NCBI RefSeq assembly: GCF_001735805.1
Contig: NZ_CP017248.1
Location: forward strand, 6,200,001-6,264,000
Direction of reading: 5' to 3'
Origin: Streptomyces fodineus
GTDB lineage: Bacteria; Actinomycetota; Actinomycetes; Streptomycetales; Streptomycetaceae
DNA: 64,000 bases
Both the position numbers and the translations under genes were made by a program. The notes under the pieces are model-generated. The model saw nothing but the letters and a program-made list of their open reading frames with translations. It was not told the origin of the DNA and did no database searches. Shown here in pieces: positions 25,728 through 33,971 of this stretch (the first letter of the stretch is position 1; the number at the start of each line of letters is the position of its first letter).

Positions 25728-28700
25728 CTACGTCTGCGACGGATCCTCCGGGTCGGTCATCGTCAGGGCCGCCAGGTCGAGGAAGGCCCTGGCCGTCCGG
25801 GACTTCAGGCGGGAGAGGTCGATCTCCCGGCCGGATGCCAGGTGGGGATCATAGGGAATCGCCACCAGGTCCCGGTGACGGTCCGGCAGGCCCGAGCGGG
25901 CGAGGGCGGACGCGGAGCCGTTGGCCACGGTCTGGGTCACGGTGACCACGGCACCGTCGGCCAGAGTGTCCCAGCCTCGGGCGCGCAGCCCCGAGAGGAC
26001 GCCCTCGACGCGGTCGCCGTCGCCCTGGTACTCGAGCGTGGCGCAGACGATCAGCTGATCCGTGTGCTGCAGCAGGACGTCCGCCGTGCCGTCGAGCCCC
26101 TGCGCCGCCCAGTCGATCAGCACGACCGGGTAGTACCGGGTCGCCAGGGACAGGACATGCCGGTACTCGTCGGCGTACGCCGCGCTCGGGATGGCCCGGA
26201 AGGCGCGATGAGCCAGCACGTGCGGACCGGACGGCAGGACGTTCGTGTACCGGCGGACCTCCTCGTACGGGGCGTCCGGCGCCAGCCGCGTCAGCACGTG
26301 CGGGGGCGAGGAGGCGTCCGGCGGCAGCCGTCTGTGCAGGTCCCCGGTGTACGGCGACCCGTCCAGGGCCAGCACCGCCTGCCGGCGCAGCGCCACGAAC
26401 AGCGAGCCCAGGATGACCGTGATGGTGGAGCGCGCGCAGTGGGCGCCGGCGCCGACGAGCATGATCCGGTGGCTGTGCCGCAGCGGGCGGCGCACCAGCG
26501 AGAGCTTGTGGGCGCGCTCGGCACGGCCGAAGTAGCCGAAGGAGGGCGGCCGGGGCGGGGTCTGGGGCGCGGTTTCGGCACCGGCCGGGCTTTCGGCCCC
26601 GGGCGGGGACCGGCGTCTGCGCGGCGGTGGTGGTTCCCTCCAATCGAGCGGCAGCCCCAGATCGGCCCCGCCGAGCCCCGGGACGGGCCCGGTCGGCATC
26701 ACGCGGGTCTCCCGCCAGGCTTCGCCGATCGGGGTCGCTCCCTCGGTGCGGCCCCGGCTCCCCGGTGGTGCGAGGTCCGCCGCGCCCGGGGTCAGCTCCG
26801 GCGGCTCCACCCGCGTGCGCTCCGCGACGGGGGCGTCCGGCTCGGAGGCCGGCCGGCCGCCTGCCCCGCCGTGCAGGGCCGCCGCGATCGCCATGTACTG
26901 CGCCAGCCGGTCGGTCACCTCGCCGGCCGAGGGCCGCTGAACCGGGTCGGGGTCCAGACAGCGCAGGACGAACTCCCGCAGCGGCTGCCAGGTGTCGCCC
27001 GACCACAGGTGCATCCCCTCGGGCAGACCGGGCAACGCGGTGCGCGGCCGGCTGCTCACCAGCCGGAGGAGCTCGCCGAGGTCCTTGACGTTGCCCTCTT
27101 TGGTGGGCGGGGCGCCGGTGCCGTGGAACACACCGGCGATGGCGCAGTCGGACAGTCCCGTCAGCAGCACCGTGCGCTCCAGCACCACCACGGCGTCCGC
27201 CGACAGATCGGCCGGTACCAGGTCGTTGAGGTGGCAGATGTTCAGCGCGGAGGCCAGGTGGTAACCGAGTTGCAGGCTGGTGAGCAGGTCGAAGGCGCCC
27301 GCCTGGTCGGGGCCGACGTAGGCCAGCAGGTCGCTCAGGCGCGGCGGCTGGGCGTTCGTGCCACCGGTCGACGGAAAGAGCCGTACGGCGAGCCAGGCGG
27401 GCCGGCCGTCCAGGTCGGCGTCGAGCAGCAGGGGCGCGTACCGGCCGTCCATCAGGCGCAGCGCCGTCACCTCGGTGAGCAGCAACTGGTGTGTGGATGC
27501 CGGGAGTTCGGGCCGTACGGTACGCACCGCGACCTCTTCCCCCCGCGGATCCACGCCCAGATAGACGATCGTACGGCGGCCGGGACGGCGGCCGCGCAGT
27601 GTGTACGGGCCGAGCCGGGCCGGATCCTGCCCGGTGAGCGGATGCCACACCGGCGGCCGAACCACCCGGGGTGGCGGCTCGGGTGTGGCCGGGGTCGGCG
27701 GGCGCAGGCCGAACCGGGCCATCAGCCGCCGTTCCACCGCGGTGAACGAGGAGGACCCGGCGGGCAGCCGGTCCGCGCCGTCCGGATGGGCGAGCCAGGC
27801 CGGGAAGTCGGGGGAGCGGCCCGCCAGTTGCTCCAGGCGGCGGCCGATGCGCCGGCCGGTGCGCACGAGTTCCCCGCTGGGCACCGCGTCCAGCAGGGCC
27901 GTCTTGCACTCCTCGGTGAAGTCGAAGACGCGGTGCTTGGCGGGCAGCGGTCCGGGGACCGGCGCCGGCCGGGGGTGGACCAGGCCGCCCAGGAAGACCT
28001 CGGCCAGATGCGTGGTGCGGGCCTGCCAGGGGACCGCCGACTGCACCAGCCGCATCACCGGCACGGTCAGGGGGGACACCGCGGCGAGATGGGCGGCGAG
28101 CCGGTAGGCCTCCGGGGAGGCCGCGTCCCGGAAGTGCTGCAGGCTGCCCAGCTCGCGGGAGCCGACCGGTGCGTGCCCCCGGGGCCTGGCCAGCAGCGGC
28201 AGCTCCACCGTGGTGCCCGGCGAGGTCAGCAGCTCGGTCCAGGCGCGCAGGGAGTCGGCCGCCGGTTGCAGCACCGGTACGGGCACGCCGGTGAAGTCGA
28301 TGGGCAGGACACGGTCGCTGATCCGCCAGGACGTGCCCGCCCCGCCGGGCCGGCGGGTGGTGGCCTGCCAGCGGTCGGCCTGGATGCCCGATCCGTCCCA
28401 CAGCGCGGGCGGCAGGGTGTGCAGGATGGCGACCGGCCCGTGCTCCGCCCAGGTCCGCAGTACGTCGTGGACCGCGCCGCTGCGCCAGTTCGCCCCCATG
28501 CCGTCGCTGACGACGAAGACCAGCGTCTGCCCGGAGGGGTCGACCAGCACGGATGGCGACAGCTCGGAACTGCCGGGGTCGAACGGGTGCCCGCGCAGGC
28601 CGGGACCGCCCGGGGAACGGGTGTCGAGGCCGTGGACGTGGATCGAGCGGAAGGCGCCGATCCGCCGCAGGGTCGTCAGCAGCTCGGCGGTCAGCCGGTG

Positions 28701-29300
28701 CCAGAGCAGCATGGACAGGCCGTCGTCGACCACCAGGACCAGGTTCAGCCAGCGCTCCCGGCGCGGTCGCAGGACCACGTCGGGCAGCCGGGTCTCGGCC
28801 AGCTGGGCGGCCGTCGCCGCCTCGTCCACCTCACGCAGCCGGGGGCTCGGCCGTTTCCGCTTCAGCGGCCGCAGCGCCCGCCCGATGACCAGCTCGTCGC
28901 GCAGGGCCTTCTCCTCCGGGACGAGCAGGGGCAGCGCCCGTGTGCCGGGGTCCGGCGCCGGCAGCACGGTCGGCAGGTCGGGCAGTGCCGGGGACTGTGT
29001 GGCGGCATGCAGTTCCGGCCTGGTCAGCGACGGCAGCTCGGTGGCGGGCCGCGGGACGTCCGGCTCCTCGTCCGGTTCCGCCTCCGCTGTCGGCGGGGCC
29101 GGGGGCATGGGCTCGGCGGGCGGCACCGTGCGGCGCAGCAGCCGCGGCAGGGGCAGGTCACGGCCGTCCGCGGGCAGCCTCCCGGCCAGCCACAGGACAT
29201 CCAGCACCTCGTGCGGATCGAGGTCGTACCCGGCGCCCTTCAACACCCGCAGCAACGCCCCGAGCCGCTCGCCCGCGCCGTCCCCCCACTGCCGCGGCAC
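25728..29300 (-). CDS. SAV_2336/vWA-like protein fused to pseudokinase and MinD-like ATPase
   Basis: A 1190-residue multidomain protein. Residues 1-60 are a helical SAV_2336-type N-terminus, followed by a Pro-rich linker to 130. Residues 180-380 resemble a vWA domain with VVDDGLSM (a MIDAS-like D-x-S-x-S whose first Ser is Gly) and VFVVSDGMGANW. A helical region runs to 535. Residues 564-805 are a Ser/Thr kinase fold whose invariant Lys is Arg (EVAVRTV) and whose catalytic loop reads PADLSADAVVV, so it is probably a pseudokinase. After a Pro-rich linker, residues 943-1185 form a MinD/ParA-like ATPase with a degenerate P-loop (GAGAHCARST, no Lys) but a conserved Asp strand (AVLALDGSPY). Last gene of the four-gene operon, three bases after the MoxR gene. 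I infer it is the vWA partner of a MoxR-VMAP conflict system. Confidence 0.8.
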   Translation of the reverse strand: MPRQWGDGAGERLGALLRVLKGAGYDLDPHEVLDVLWLAGRLPADGRDLPLPRLLRRTVPPAEPMPPAPPTAEAEPDEEPDVPRPATELPSLTRPELHAATQSPALPDLPTVLPAPDPGTRALPLLVPEEKALRDELVIGRALRPLKRKRPSPRLREVDEAATAAQLAETRLPDVVLRPRRERWLNLVLVVDDGLSMLLWHRLTAELLTTLRRIGAFRSIHVHGLDTRSPGGPGLRGHPFDPGSSELSPSVLVDPSGQTLVFVVSDGMGANWRSGAVHDVLRTWAEHGPVAILHTLPPALWDGSGIQADRWQATTRRPGGAGTSWRISDRVLPIDFTGVPVPVLQPAADSLRAWTELLTSPGTTVELPLLARPRGHAPVGSRELGSLQHFRDAASPEAYRLAAHLAAVSPLTVPVMRLVQSAVPWQARTTHLAEVFLGGLVHPRPAPVPGPLPAKHRVFDFTEECKTALLDAVPSGELVRTGRRIGRRLEQLAGRSPDFPAWLAHPDGADRLPAGSSSFTAVERRLMARFGLRPPTPATPEPPPRVVRPPVWHPLTGQDPARLGPYTLRGRRPGRRTIVYLGVDPRGEEVAVRTVRPELPASTHQLLLTEVTALRLMDGRYAPLLLDADLDGRPAWLAVRLFPSTGGTNAQPPRLSDLLAYVGPDQAGAFDLLTSLQLGYHLASALNICHLNDLVPADLSADAVVVLERTVLLTGLSDCAIAGVFHGTGAPPTKEGNVKDLGELLRLVSSRPRTALPGLPEGMHLWSGDTWQPLREFVLRCLDPDPVQRPSAGEVTDRLAQYMAIAAALHGGAGGRPASEPDAPVAERTRVEPPELTPGAADLAPPGSRGRTEGATPIGEAWRETRVMPTGPVPGLGGADLGLPLDWREPPPPRRRRSPPGAESPAGAETAPQTPPRPPSFGYFGRAERAHKLSLVRRPLRHSHRIMLVGAGAHCARSTITVILGSLFVALRRQAVLALDGSPYTGDLHRRLPPDASSPPHVLTRLAPDAPYEEVRRYTNVLPSGPHVLAHRAFRAIPSAAYADEYRHVLSLATRYYPVVLIDWAAQGLDGTADVLLQHTDQLIVCATLEYQGDGDRVEGVLSGLRARGWDTLADGAVVTVTQTVANGSASALARSGLPDRHRDLVAIPYDPHLASGREIDLSRLKSRTARAFLDLAALTMTDPEDPSQT

Positions 29301-29303
29301 GGC

Positions 29304-30254
29304 TCACACCATTCCCGTGAGCTGGTGCAGTACCGCGTCCAGCAGGCCGTCGGCGTCCAGGTCCACGCCGTTGGTGCGCAGGAACACGGCGTTCAGCAGC
29401 TGGTCGGTGGCGAGTTCGCCGGGCGCTCGGCGGCGCAGGAACGCCTGCAGCAGGTCGTCCACCTCCGGCAGGATCTCCGGTCCCAGATGCGCGGCGACGA
29501 TGGCCCGCAGCCGCTCCTCGTCCGGCATCGGCAGGTCGAGCCGGATGCAGCGGCGCAGGAAGGCGGGCGGAAAGTCCCGCTCGCCGTTGCTGGTGATGAC
29601 CACGACCGGGAACTCGGTGCACTCGACCCGTCCCTGGTGCACCGTCACCGAGCCCCGGTGGTCGGCGGTCAGCACCTCCACGTCCGCCATCTCCTCGGGC
29701 AGCCGGGCCAGTTCGGGGATGTCGAAGACACCTTCCTCGAACACGGTGAGCAGGTCGTTGGGCAGGTCCACGTCCCCCTTGTCCATCTCGTCCACGAGCA
29801 GCGCCCGCGGGGTGCCGTGCGGGGCGAGTGCCGTGCCGAGCGGGCCGAGCCGGATGAAGGTGCCGATGGACGGCTCCGCCTCGCCCCGGTCCCGGCTCAG
29901 CGTGGTCTCCCGCAGCCGCCCGATCGCGTCGTACTGGTACAGCGCCTCCTGCACGCTGGAGCGGCTGTTGACCGGCCAGCGCAGCAGCTCCCCGAGGATC
30001 AGTTCGTGCGCCACCGCGCGGGCCAGCGACGACTTGCCGGTGCCCGCCGGGCCCGTCACGAGCAGCGGGCGGCGCAGATGCAGGGCCGCGTTGACGATGT
30101 CCGCGTGCTCCGGGGCCACCAGATAGGGCAGCGGTCCCGCCGTACGGCCGCCGGGGCTGAAGCGCCGCCAGGGCGGGGCGGGCGGCATCGTGGCCGGGCG
30201 GGCCACGCCGTCGCCGCGGAAGATCCGCCAACTGGCCTGTGCCGACGTGCTCAT
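29304..30254 (-). CDS. MoxR-type AAA+ ATPase
   Basis: A 316-residue AAA+ ATPase of the MoxR group. Walker A is GPAGTGKS at 68-75, Walker B ALLVDEMDKG at 151-160, sensor 1 lies in VVVITSNGERDFPPAF, and the arginine finger is in FLRRCIRLDLP. The PVNSRSSVQEALYQYDAIGRL segment is typical of the subgroup found beside SAV_2336-type vWA proteins. MoxR ATPases act as chaperone-like partners of vWA proteins, remodelling a client with ATP. The start ATG 30254 follows AGGAGAACGC and overlaps the VMAP stop (ATGA), so the two are translationally coupled. Confidence 0.9.
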   Translation of the reverse strand: MSTSAQASWRIFRGDGVARPATMPPAPPWRRFSPGGRTAGPLPYLVAPEHADIVNAALHLRRPLLVTGPAGTGKSSLARAVAHELILGELLRWPVNSRSSVQEALYQYDAIGRLRETTLSRDRGEAEPSIGTFIRLGPLGTALAPHGTPRALLVDEMDKGDVDLPNDLLTVFEEGVFDIPELARLPEEMADVEVLTADHRGSVTVHQGRVECTEFPVVVITSNGERDFPPAFLRRCIRLDLPMPDEERLRAIVAAHLGPEILPEVDDLLQAFLRRRAPGELATDQLLNAVFLRTNGVDLDADGLLDAVLHQLTGMV

Positions 30255-32434
30255 GCGTTCTCCTGGGGTTCTGCCAGCTGCAGCCGGGGCATCGAGCGGT
30301 CCGCGTCCGACCAGGCGAGGACGGGACGGCCGGGGTACTGTCCGGGACTGCCCAGACTCATCGCCCGGTACGCACGCGTGCCCTCCGGCAGGATGTGCAC
30401 GGGCACCGGCGACAGCCGGGCCAGCGCATGCGAACGGCCGGCCGGAGAGCGGTCCCACATCACCACGGGCACCCCCATCATCAGACACGTCTGCACGATC
30501 TCGTCGCGTGAGCGAGGGGGAACGTCCACGGCGACCCGGACTGCGTCCTTGTCGGCCAGCAGGGCGCCATAGACCTCGCTGCGGCCCTGGGCGGGGTCGT
30601 CGAACGTCACGAGCGTGTCCGAGTCGAGAAGTCTCCAGCGGTGGCGCCAGTCGGGATGGAAACGCTCGTGCCGGTGCAGAAGTTCCGGGCAGGTGATGAC
30701 CACCGGGAACTCGGCGCCGAGCACCCCGGGCAGCTCGTCGGGCGCGAACGCGCAGGGCGCGCCGTCGGTGCCGGTGATGCCCCACTCGTCCACCGGCAGG
30801 TTCAGGCCGTCCCGGTCGACGAGCAGCTCCAGCACGGGCCGGCCCCGGTCGGGCGCCGCCCGGTACAGCGACTCCAGCACCTTCAGCAGCTCACGGGCCG
30901 CCTCCGCCCCCGAGCGCGGCGTCTGGGCGTCGAGGCTGGTCTGCCGGGGGCCGGCGCCCTCGTCGCACCAGACCCGCAGCCCGTAGCGGCCCGGCCCGGA
31001 CCGCTCCACCCGGGCGGTCACCCGGGCCGGCGCGGTCCGCTCCCGCTGCGCACGCGCCCACTCCTCGGCGTCCGTACGGCGTTCCATGAGCGAGGCGGTG
31101 GGGATGCCCAGCCGGTCCACGACGGACACCGTCCACAGGCGTAAGGAGGCCTGCGGTGCGGACGGCGCGATCGCGGCCAGGTACTCCACCACGCGCAGCA
31201 GTCCCGGCACCCGCAGCCCGTCGGCGTCACCGCGGCTGTCTCCCGGCAGGCGCTCCAGATCGTCCAGGAGCTCATTGACCGTGTGATGGCCGGAGCCCGT
31301 GGCGGCCAGCGGCAGCGCGGCCCGCGTCACCTCGGGCAGCCGGGCCCTGAGGGGCGCGGGCAGGTTGTCCACATACCGCGTCAGCTTGCGGTGCTCGCGC
31401 GGTGACAGCAGCCGGGGCACCGGCGACACCCGGCCGACCGCCAGCAGCTGCGGCACGGCCGTCGGCTCCCGCCGGCGCAGCACCTCCGTCAGCGCGGACA
31501 GCGCCCGTGGCTCGGTCACCAGCAGGGCCGCGAACTCCTCGGTGGTGGGCGCGGACAGGGTGTCGTGCACGCCGTATCCGCACAGTTCGGCGACGGCGCA
31601 CGCGTACTCGATGCGCAAGCCCGACGCCGGCATCTGCCGGTCCAGCAGGTCCAGCAGCAGCTCGTACGCCGGGTCGTCCGGATCGGGGGCCGGCGCCTCG
31701 AACAGCCCGGCCGCGCCGGCCGCCCGCAGTTCGGCCTCGATGCGCTGCCAGGGGATGCCCCAGCTGCGCCGCGCGATGTGCTGGGAGCTGTAGGGCAGCG
31801 GTCGGCCGGAGGACGGGTCGTGGGGCGGCATGACGTGTCCGGCGACGATACCGACCACCGCGTTGTCGCCCACCGACCACAGCGGGCCGCCGCTGTAGGA
31901 GGGGCCGATGGCCATGCCGGTGGCGTCGCCGTCGACGTAACCGATCACCTCGTCGCAGGACTTGACCCGTACGTCGGCGAAGCTGTGGCTGTGCCCGGTG
32001 CTGTGCCAGGCGCGCAGCGACTGGCCGACCGCCATCGGCAGCCACTGGGGCAACGGCGCCTGCCCGCCCGGTCCCGTGTCCAGCAGCCGCAGTACGGCCA
32101 GATCGCCGAGCCATTCGTGGTCCTCGGCCCCGGGGACGCCCGGTGCGCCGTCCCGGCGGCGCGCCGGTATCCAGTGGGCGACCCGGGTGTCGCGGCGGAC
32201 GGTGAGGGCGGAACCGTGCAGGGTGACCGCGATGGTGTCGTCGCCGGGGTGCCGCAGATCGAACGGCCCGCGTCCGAGCGCGTCGTTGACGACATGGGCG
32301 CAGGTCAGCAGGTGGTCCCTGGTCAGCAGGACCGCCGCGCCCACGCTCCCCGAGCCCGCGGCCTCCAGCACCGAGACCACGCAGTGGCGGGGGTCGGCCG
32401 CGGCCGAGGGGTCCGCCTTGGTGAACCAGCCCAT
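30251..32434 (-). CDS. Trypsin-like protease fused to VMAP-type C-terminal region
   Basis: A 727-residue protein. Residues 15-230 form a trypsin-like serine protease with an intact triad: His47 in LLTCAHVV, Asp111 in WLGDLAVL and Ser181 in GPSYSGGPLW. There is no signal peptide, so it acts in the cytoplasm. Residues 240-430 are helical and resemble effector-associated or middle-region domains of VMAP proteins; the exact subtype is uncertain. Residues 470-715 resemble the VMAP C-terminal domain, including LELLVDRDGLNLPVDEW and IVQTCLMMGVPVVMWDR. In the predicted vWA-MoxR-VMAP ternary systems this is the effector-bearing component; the protease would be the toxic or signalling output. Stop overlaps the MoxR start. 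Confidence 0.82.
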   Translation of the reverse strand: MGWFTKADPSAAADPRHCVVSVLEAAGSGSVGAAVLLTRDHLLTCAHVVNDALGRGPFDLRHPGDDTIAVTLHGSALTVRRDTRVAHWIPARRRDGAPGVPGAEDHEWLGDLAVLRLLDTGPGGQAPLPQWLPMAVGQSLRAWHSTGHSHSFADVRVKSCDEVIGYVDGDATGMAIGPSYSGGPLWSVGDNAVVGIVAGHVMPPHDPSSGRPLPYSSQHIARRSWGIPWQRIEAELRAAGAAGLFEAPAPDPDDPAYELLLDLLDRQMPASGLRIEYACAVAELCGYGVHDTLSAPTTEEFAALLVTEPRALSALTEVLRRREPTAVPQLLAVGRVSPVPRLLSPREHRKLTRYVDNLPAPLRARLPEVTRAALPLAATGSGHHTVNELLDDLERLPGDSRGDADGLRVPGLLRVVEYLAAIAPSAPQASLRLWTVSVVDRLGIPTASLMERRTDAEEWARAQRERTAPARVTARVERSGPGRYGLRVWCDEGAGPRQTSLDAQTPRSGAEAARELLKVLESLYRAAPDRGRPVLELLVDRDGLNLPVDEWGITGTDGAPCAFAPDELPGVLGAEFPVVITCPELLHRHERFHPDWRHRWRLLDSDTLVTFDDPAQGRSEVYGALLADKDAVRVAVDVPPRSRDEIVQTCLMMGVPVVMWDRSPAGRSHALARLSPVPVHILPEGTRAYRAMSLGSPGQYPGRPVLAWSDADRSMPRLQLAEPQENA

Positions 32435-32437
32435 GCC

Positions 32438-32830
32438 TCAGCCCCCGGCGGGTGCCGGGCGCCAGGTGGCCGAGACGGTCAGATGGGCCTGCCCGTTCCC
32501 GCCGACGATGCCCAGCTTGAGATCCTGCCCCACCTGCACGCCGAAGGTGACGCTGATCTCCTGCGGCGGCCGCTCGGACCCCGCCACGGCGTCGTGGATC
32601 TCCTGCAGGAACGGTCCCAACGGCCGCAGGGTGCTGCGCAGTGTCTCGACCGCGTGGGCGGCGACACCACGCCCGCCCCGGGACACCGGCACGGTGGCCC
32701 CCATGCCCTCCGGGAGCTGCCCCGCCTGCTGCGCCGGAGCGCCGGCCCGGTCATCCGCCGGGGTGAGCTGGAACCGTACGGCTGTCCCGTCCGCCAACTG
32801 CAGTTCGCTGAAGTCCAACACCCTTGCCAT
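32438..32830 (-). CDS. CU044_2847 / trypsin-co-occurring (trypco1) protein
   Basis: A 130-residue protein that starts the operon, three bases before the protease-VMAP gene. The C-terminal half (QEISVTFGVQVGQDLKLGI and LTVSATWRPA) is the beta-sandwich pattern of the CU044_2847/trypco1 family, which is named for its genomic association with trypsin-like proteases. The N-terminal half (FSELQLADGTAVRFQLTP) fits the same family. Role unknown; an adaptor or inhibitor of the protease is plausible but is inference. The ATG at 32830 lacks a clear ribosome binding site; GTG three codons later is an alternative. The 93 bases upstream contain no gene and should hold the operon promoter. Confidence 0.75.
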   Translation of the reverse strand: MARVLDFSELQLADGTAVRFQLTPADDRAGAPAQQAGQLPEGMGATVPVSRGGRGVAAHAVETLRSTLRPLGPFLQEIHDAVAGSERPPQEISVTFGVQVGQDLKLGIVGGNGQAHLTVSATWRPAPAGG

Positions 32831-32923
32831 TGTGCCGATTGCGACTCGGCTGAGGAGGCGGAAGGAGATTTTCCGGAGCCGGCAGCACAGGGAAGAGGCG
32901 GCGGTGGCGGATCCCCGCCTTCT

Positions 32924-33826
32924 TCACAGGGCGTCGACCTCTCGCGCCGTCGGATACGACTCCTGGGCGCCCCGCCTGGTCACGGCCGCCGCACCGACGC
33001 GGGCCGCGTAGGCCGCCGCCTCGGTCAAAGAGGCCCCCGACCCCAGTTTCCAGGCCAGCGCGGCGGTGAACGCGTCGCCCGCGCCCGTGGTGTCCACGGC
33101 GTCCACCTTCACCGACGCCACCTGGGTCACCCCCGATGAGTCGCCCACCAGCGCCCCCTGCGCGCCCAGCGTCACCACCACCGAGCGCGGCCCCTTGGCC
33201 AGCAGCAGCCGCGCCCAGTCCTCGGGGTCCTCGCTGACACACGCGTCCCCGAGGATCACCCGGGCCTCGTGCTCGTTGACGATCAGCGGATCGCAGGCCG
33301 CCAGCACCTGCGAGGGCAGGGGCCGCGGCGGGGACGGGTTCAGTACGAAGCGGCCGTCCGGGGACAGGTTCCGTACGACCTCCACGACCGTCTCCAGCGG
33401 GATCTCCAGCTGCGTGGACACCACCCGCGAGGCGAGGAACAGGCTGACCGCCGCCCGGACGTCCGCCGGGGTGAGCCGGGCGTTGGCACCCGGCGACACC
33501 ACGATGCTGTTGTCCCCGGAGGGGTCCACCGTGATCAGTGCGACGCCCGTCGCCGCCCCGCCCACCAGCACGCCGACCGTGTCGACGCCGGCCGCGCGCA
33601 GGGAGTCGAGGAGCAGCCGGCCGTAGGCGTCGTCGCCGACCCGGGCCAGCAGGGCCGTACTCGCGCCGAGCCGGGCCGCGGCGACCGCCTGGTTGGCGCC
33701 CTTGCCGCCCGGGTGGACGGCCAGGTCGCCGCCGAGCACCGTCTCACCGGCGGCCGGCCGCCGCTCGACATCGATCACGAGGTCGGCGTTGGCCGAACCC
33801 ACGACCAACAGGTCGTAGTCGTACAT
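32924..33826 (-). CDS. rbsK: Ribokinase (PfkB family)
   Basis: A 300-residue PfkB-type sugar kinase. It shows GSANADLVIDVERRPAAGET, the Gly-Gly signature HPGGKGANQAVAAA, the NEHE metal motif and the catalytic DTTGAGDAF with the base Asp. ATG 33826 is preferred over 33841 because GGGGAG precedes it by seven bases. It phosphorylates ribose (or deoxyribose) with ATP. No ribose transporter lies next to it. It is upstream of the conflict operon on the same strand, 93 bases away, and probably separate. Confidence 0.9.
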   Translation of the reverse strand: MYDYDLLVVGSANADLVIDVERRPAAGETVLGGDLAVHPGGKGANQAVAAARLGASTALLARVGDDAYGRLLLDSLRAAGVDTVGVLVGGAATGVALITVDPSGDNSIVVSPGANARLTPADVRAAVSLFLASRVVSTQLEIPLETVVEVVRNLSPDGRFVLNPSPPRPLPSQVLAACDPLIVNEHEARVILGDACVSEDPEDWARLLLAKGPRSVVVTLGAQGALVGDSSGVTQVASVKVDAVDTTGAGDAFTAALAWKLGSGASLTEAAAYAARVGAAAVTRRGAQESYPTAREVDAL

Positions 33827-33971
33827 CAGTTGACTCCCCATGACTCCCAGAGAGATGACCCGGGCGGACGGCCGTCACCCCATGGTGCCCCATACCGGGG
33901 CACCCATGGGGCGCGACGCCACCTTGCACGCTCCCCCACCCCCTGTCACACCCCACCGGTACCGTCGGATC

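Noticed and set aside
25083..30572. An 1829-codon open frame on the + strand opposite the conflict operon
   Set aside because: It is antisense to several genes with clear catalytic motifs, has Arg/Gly/Pro-rich shadow composition and no domain; long antisense frames are expected at this GC content.
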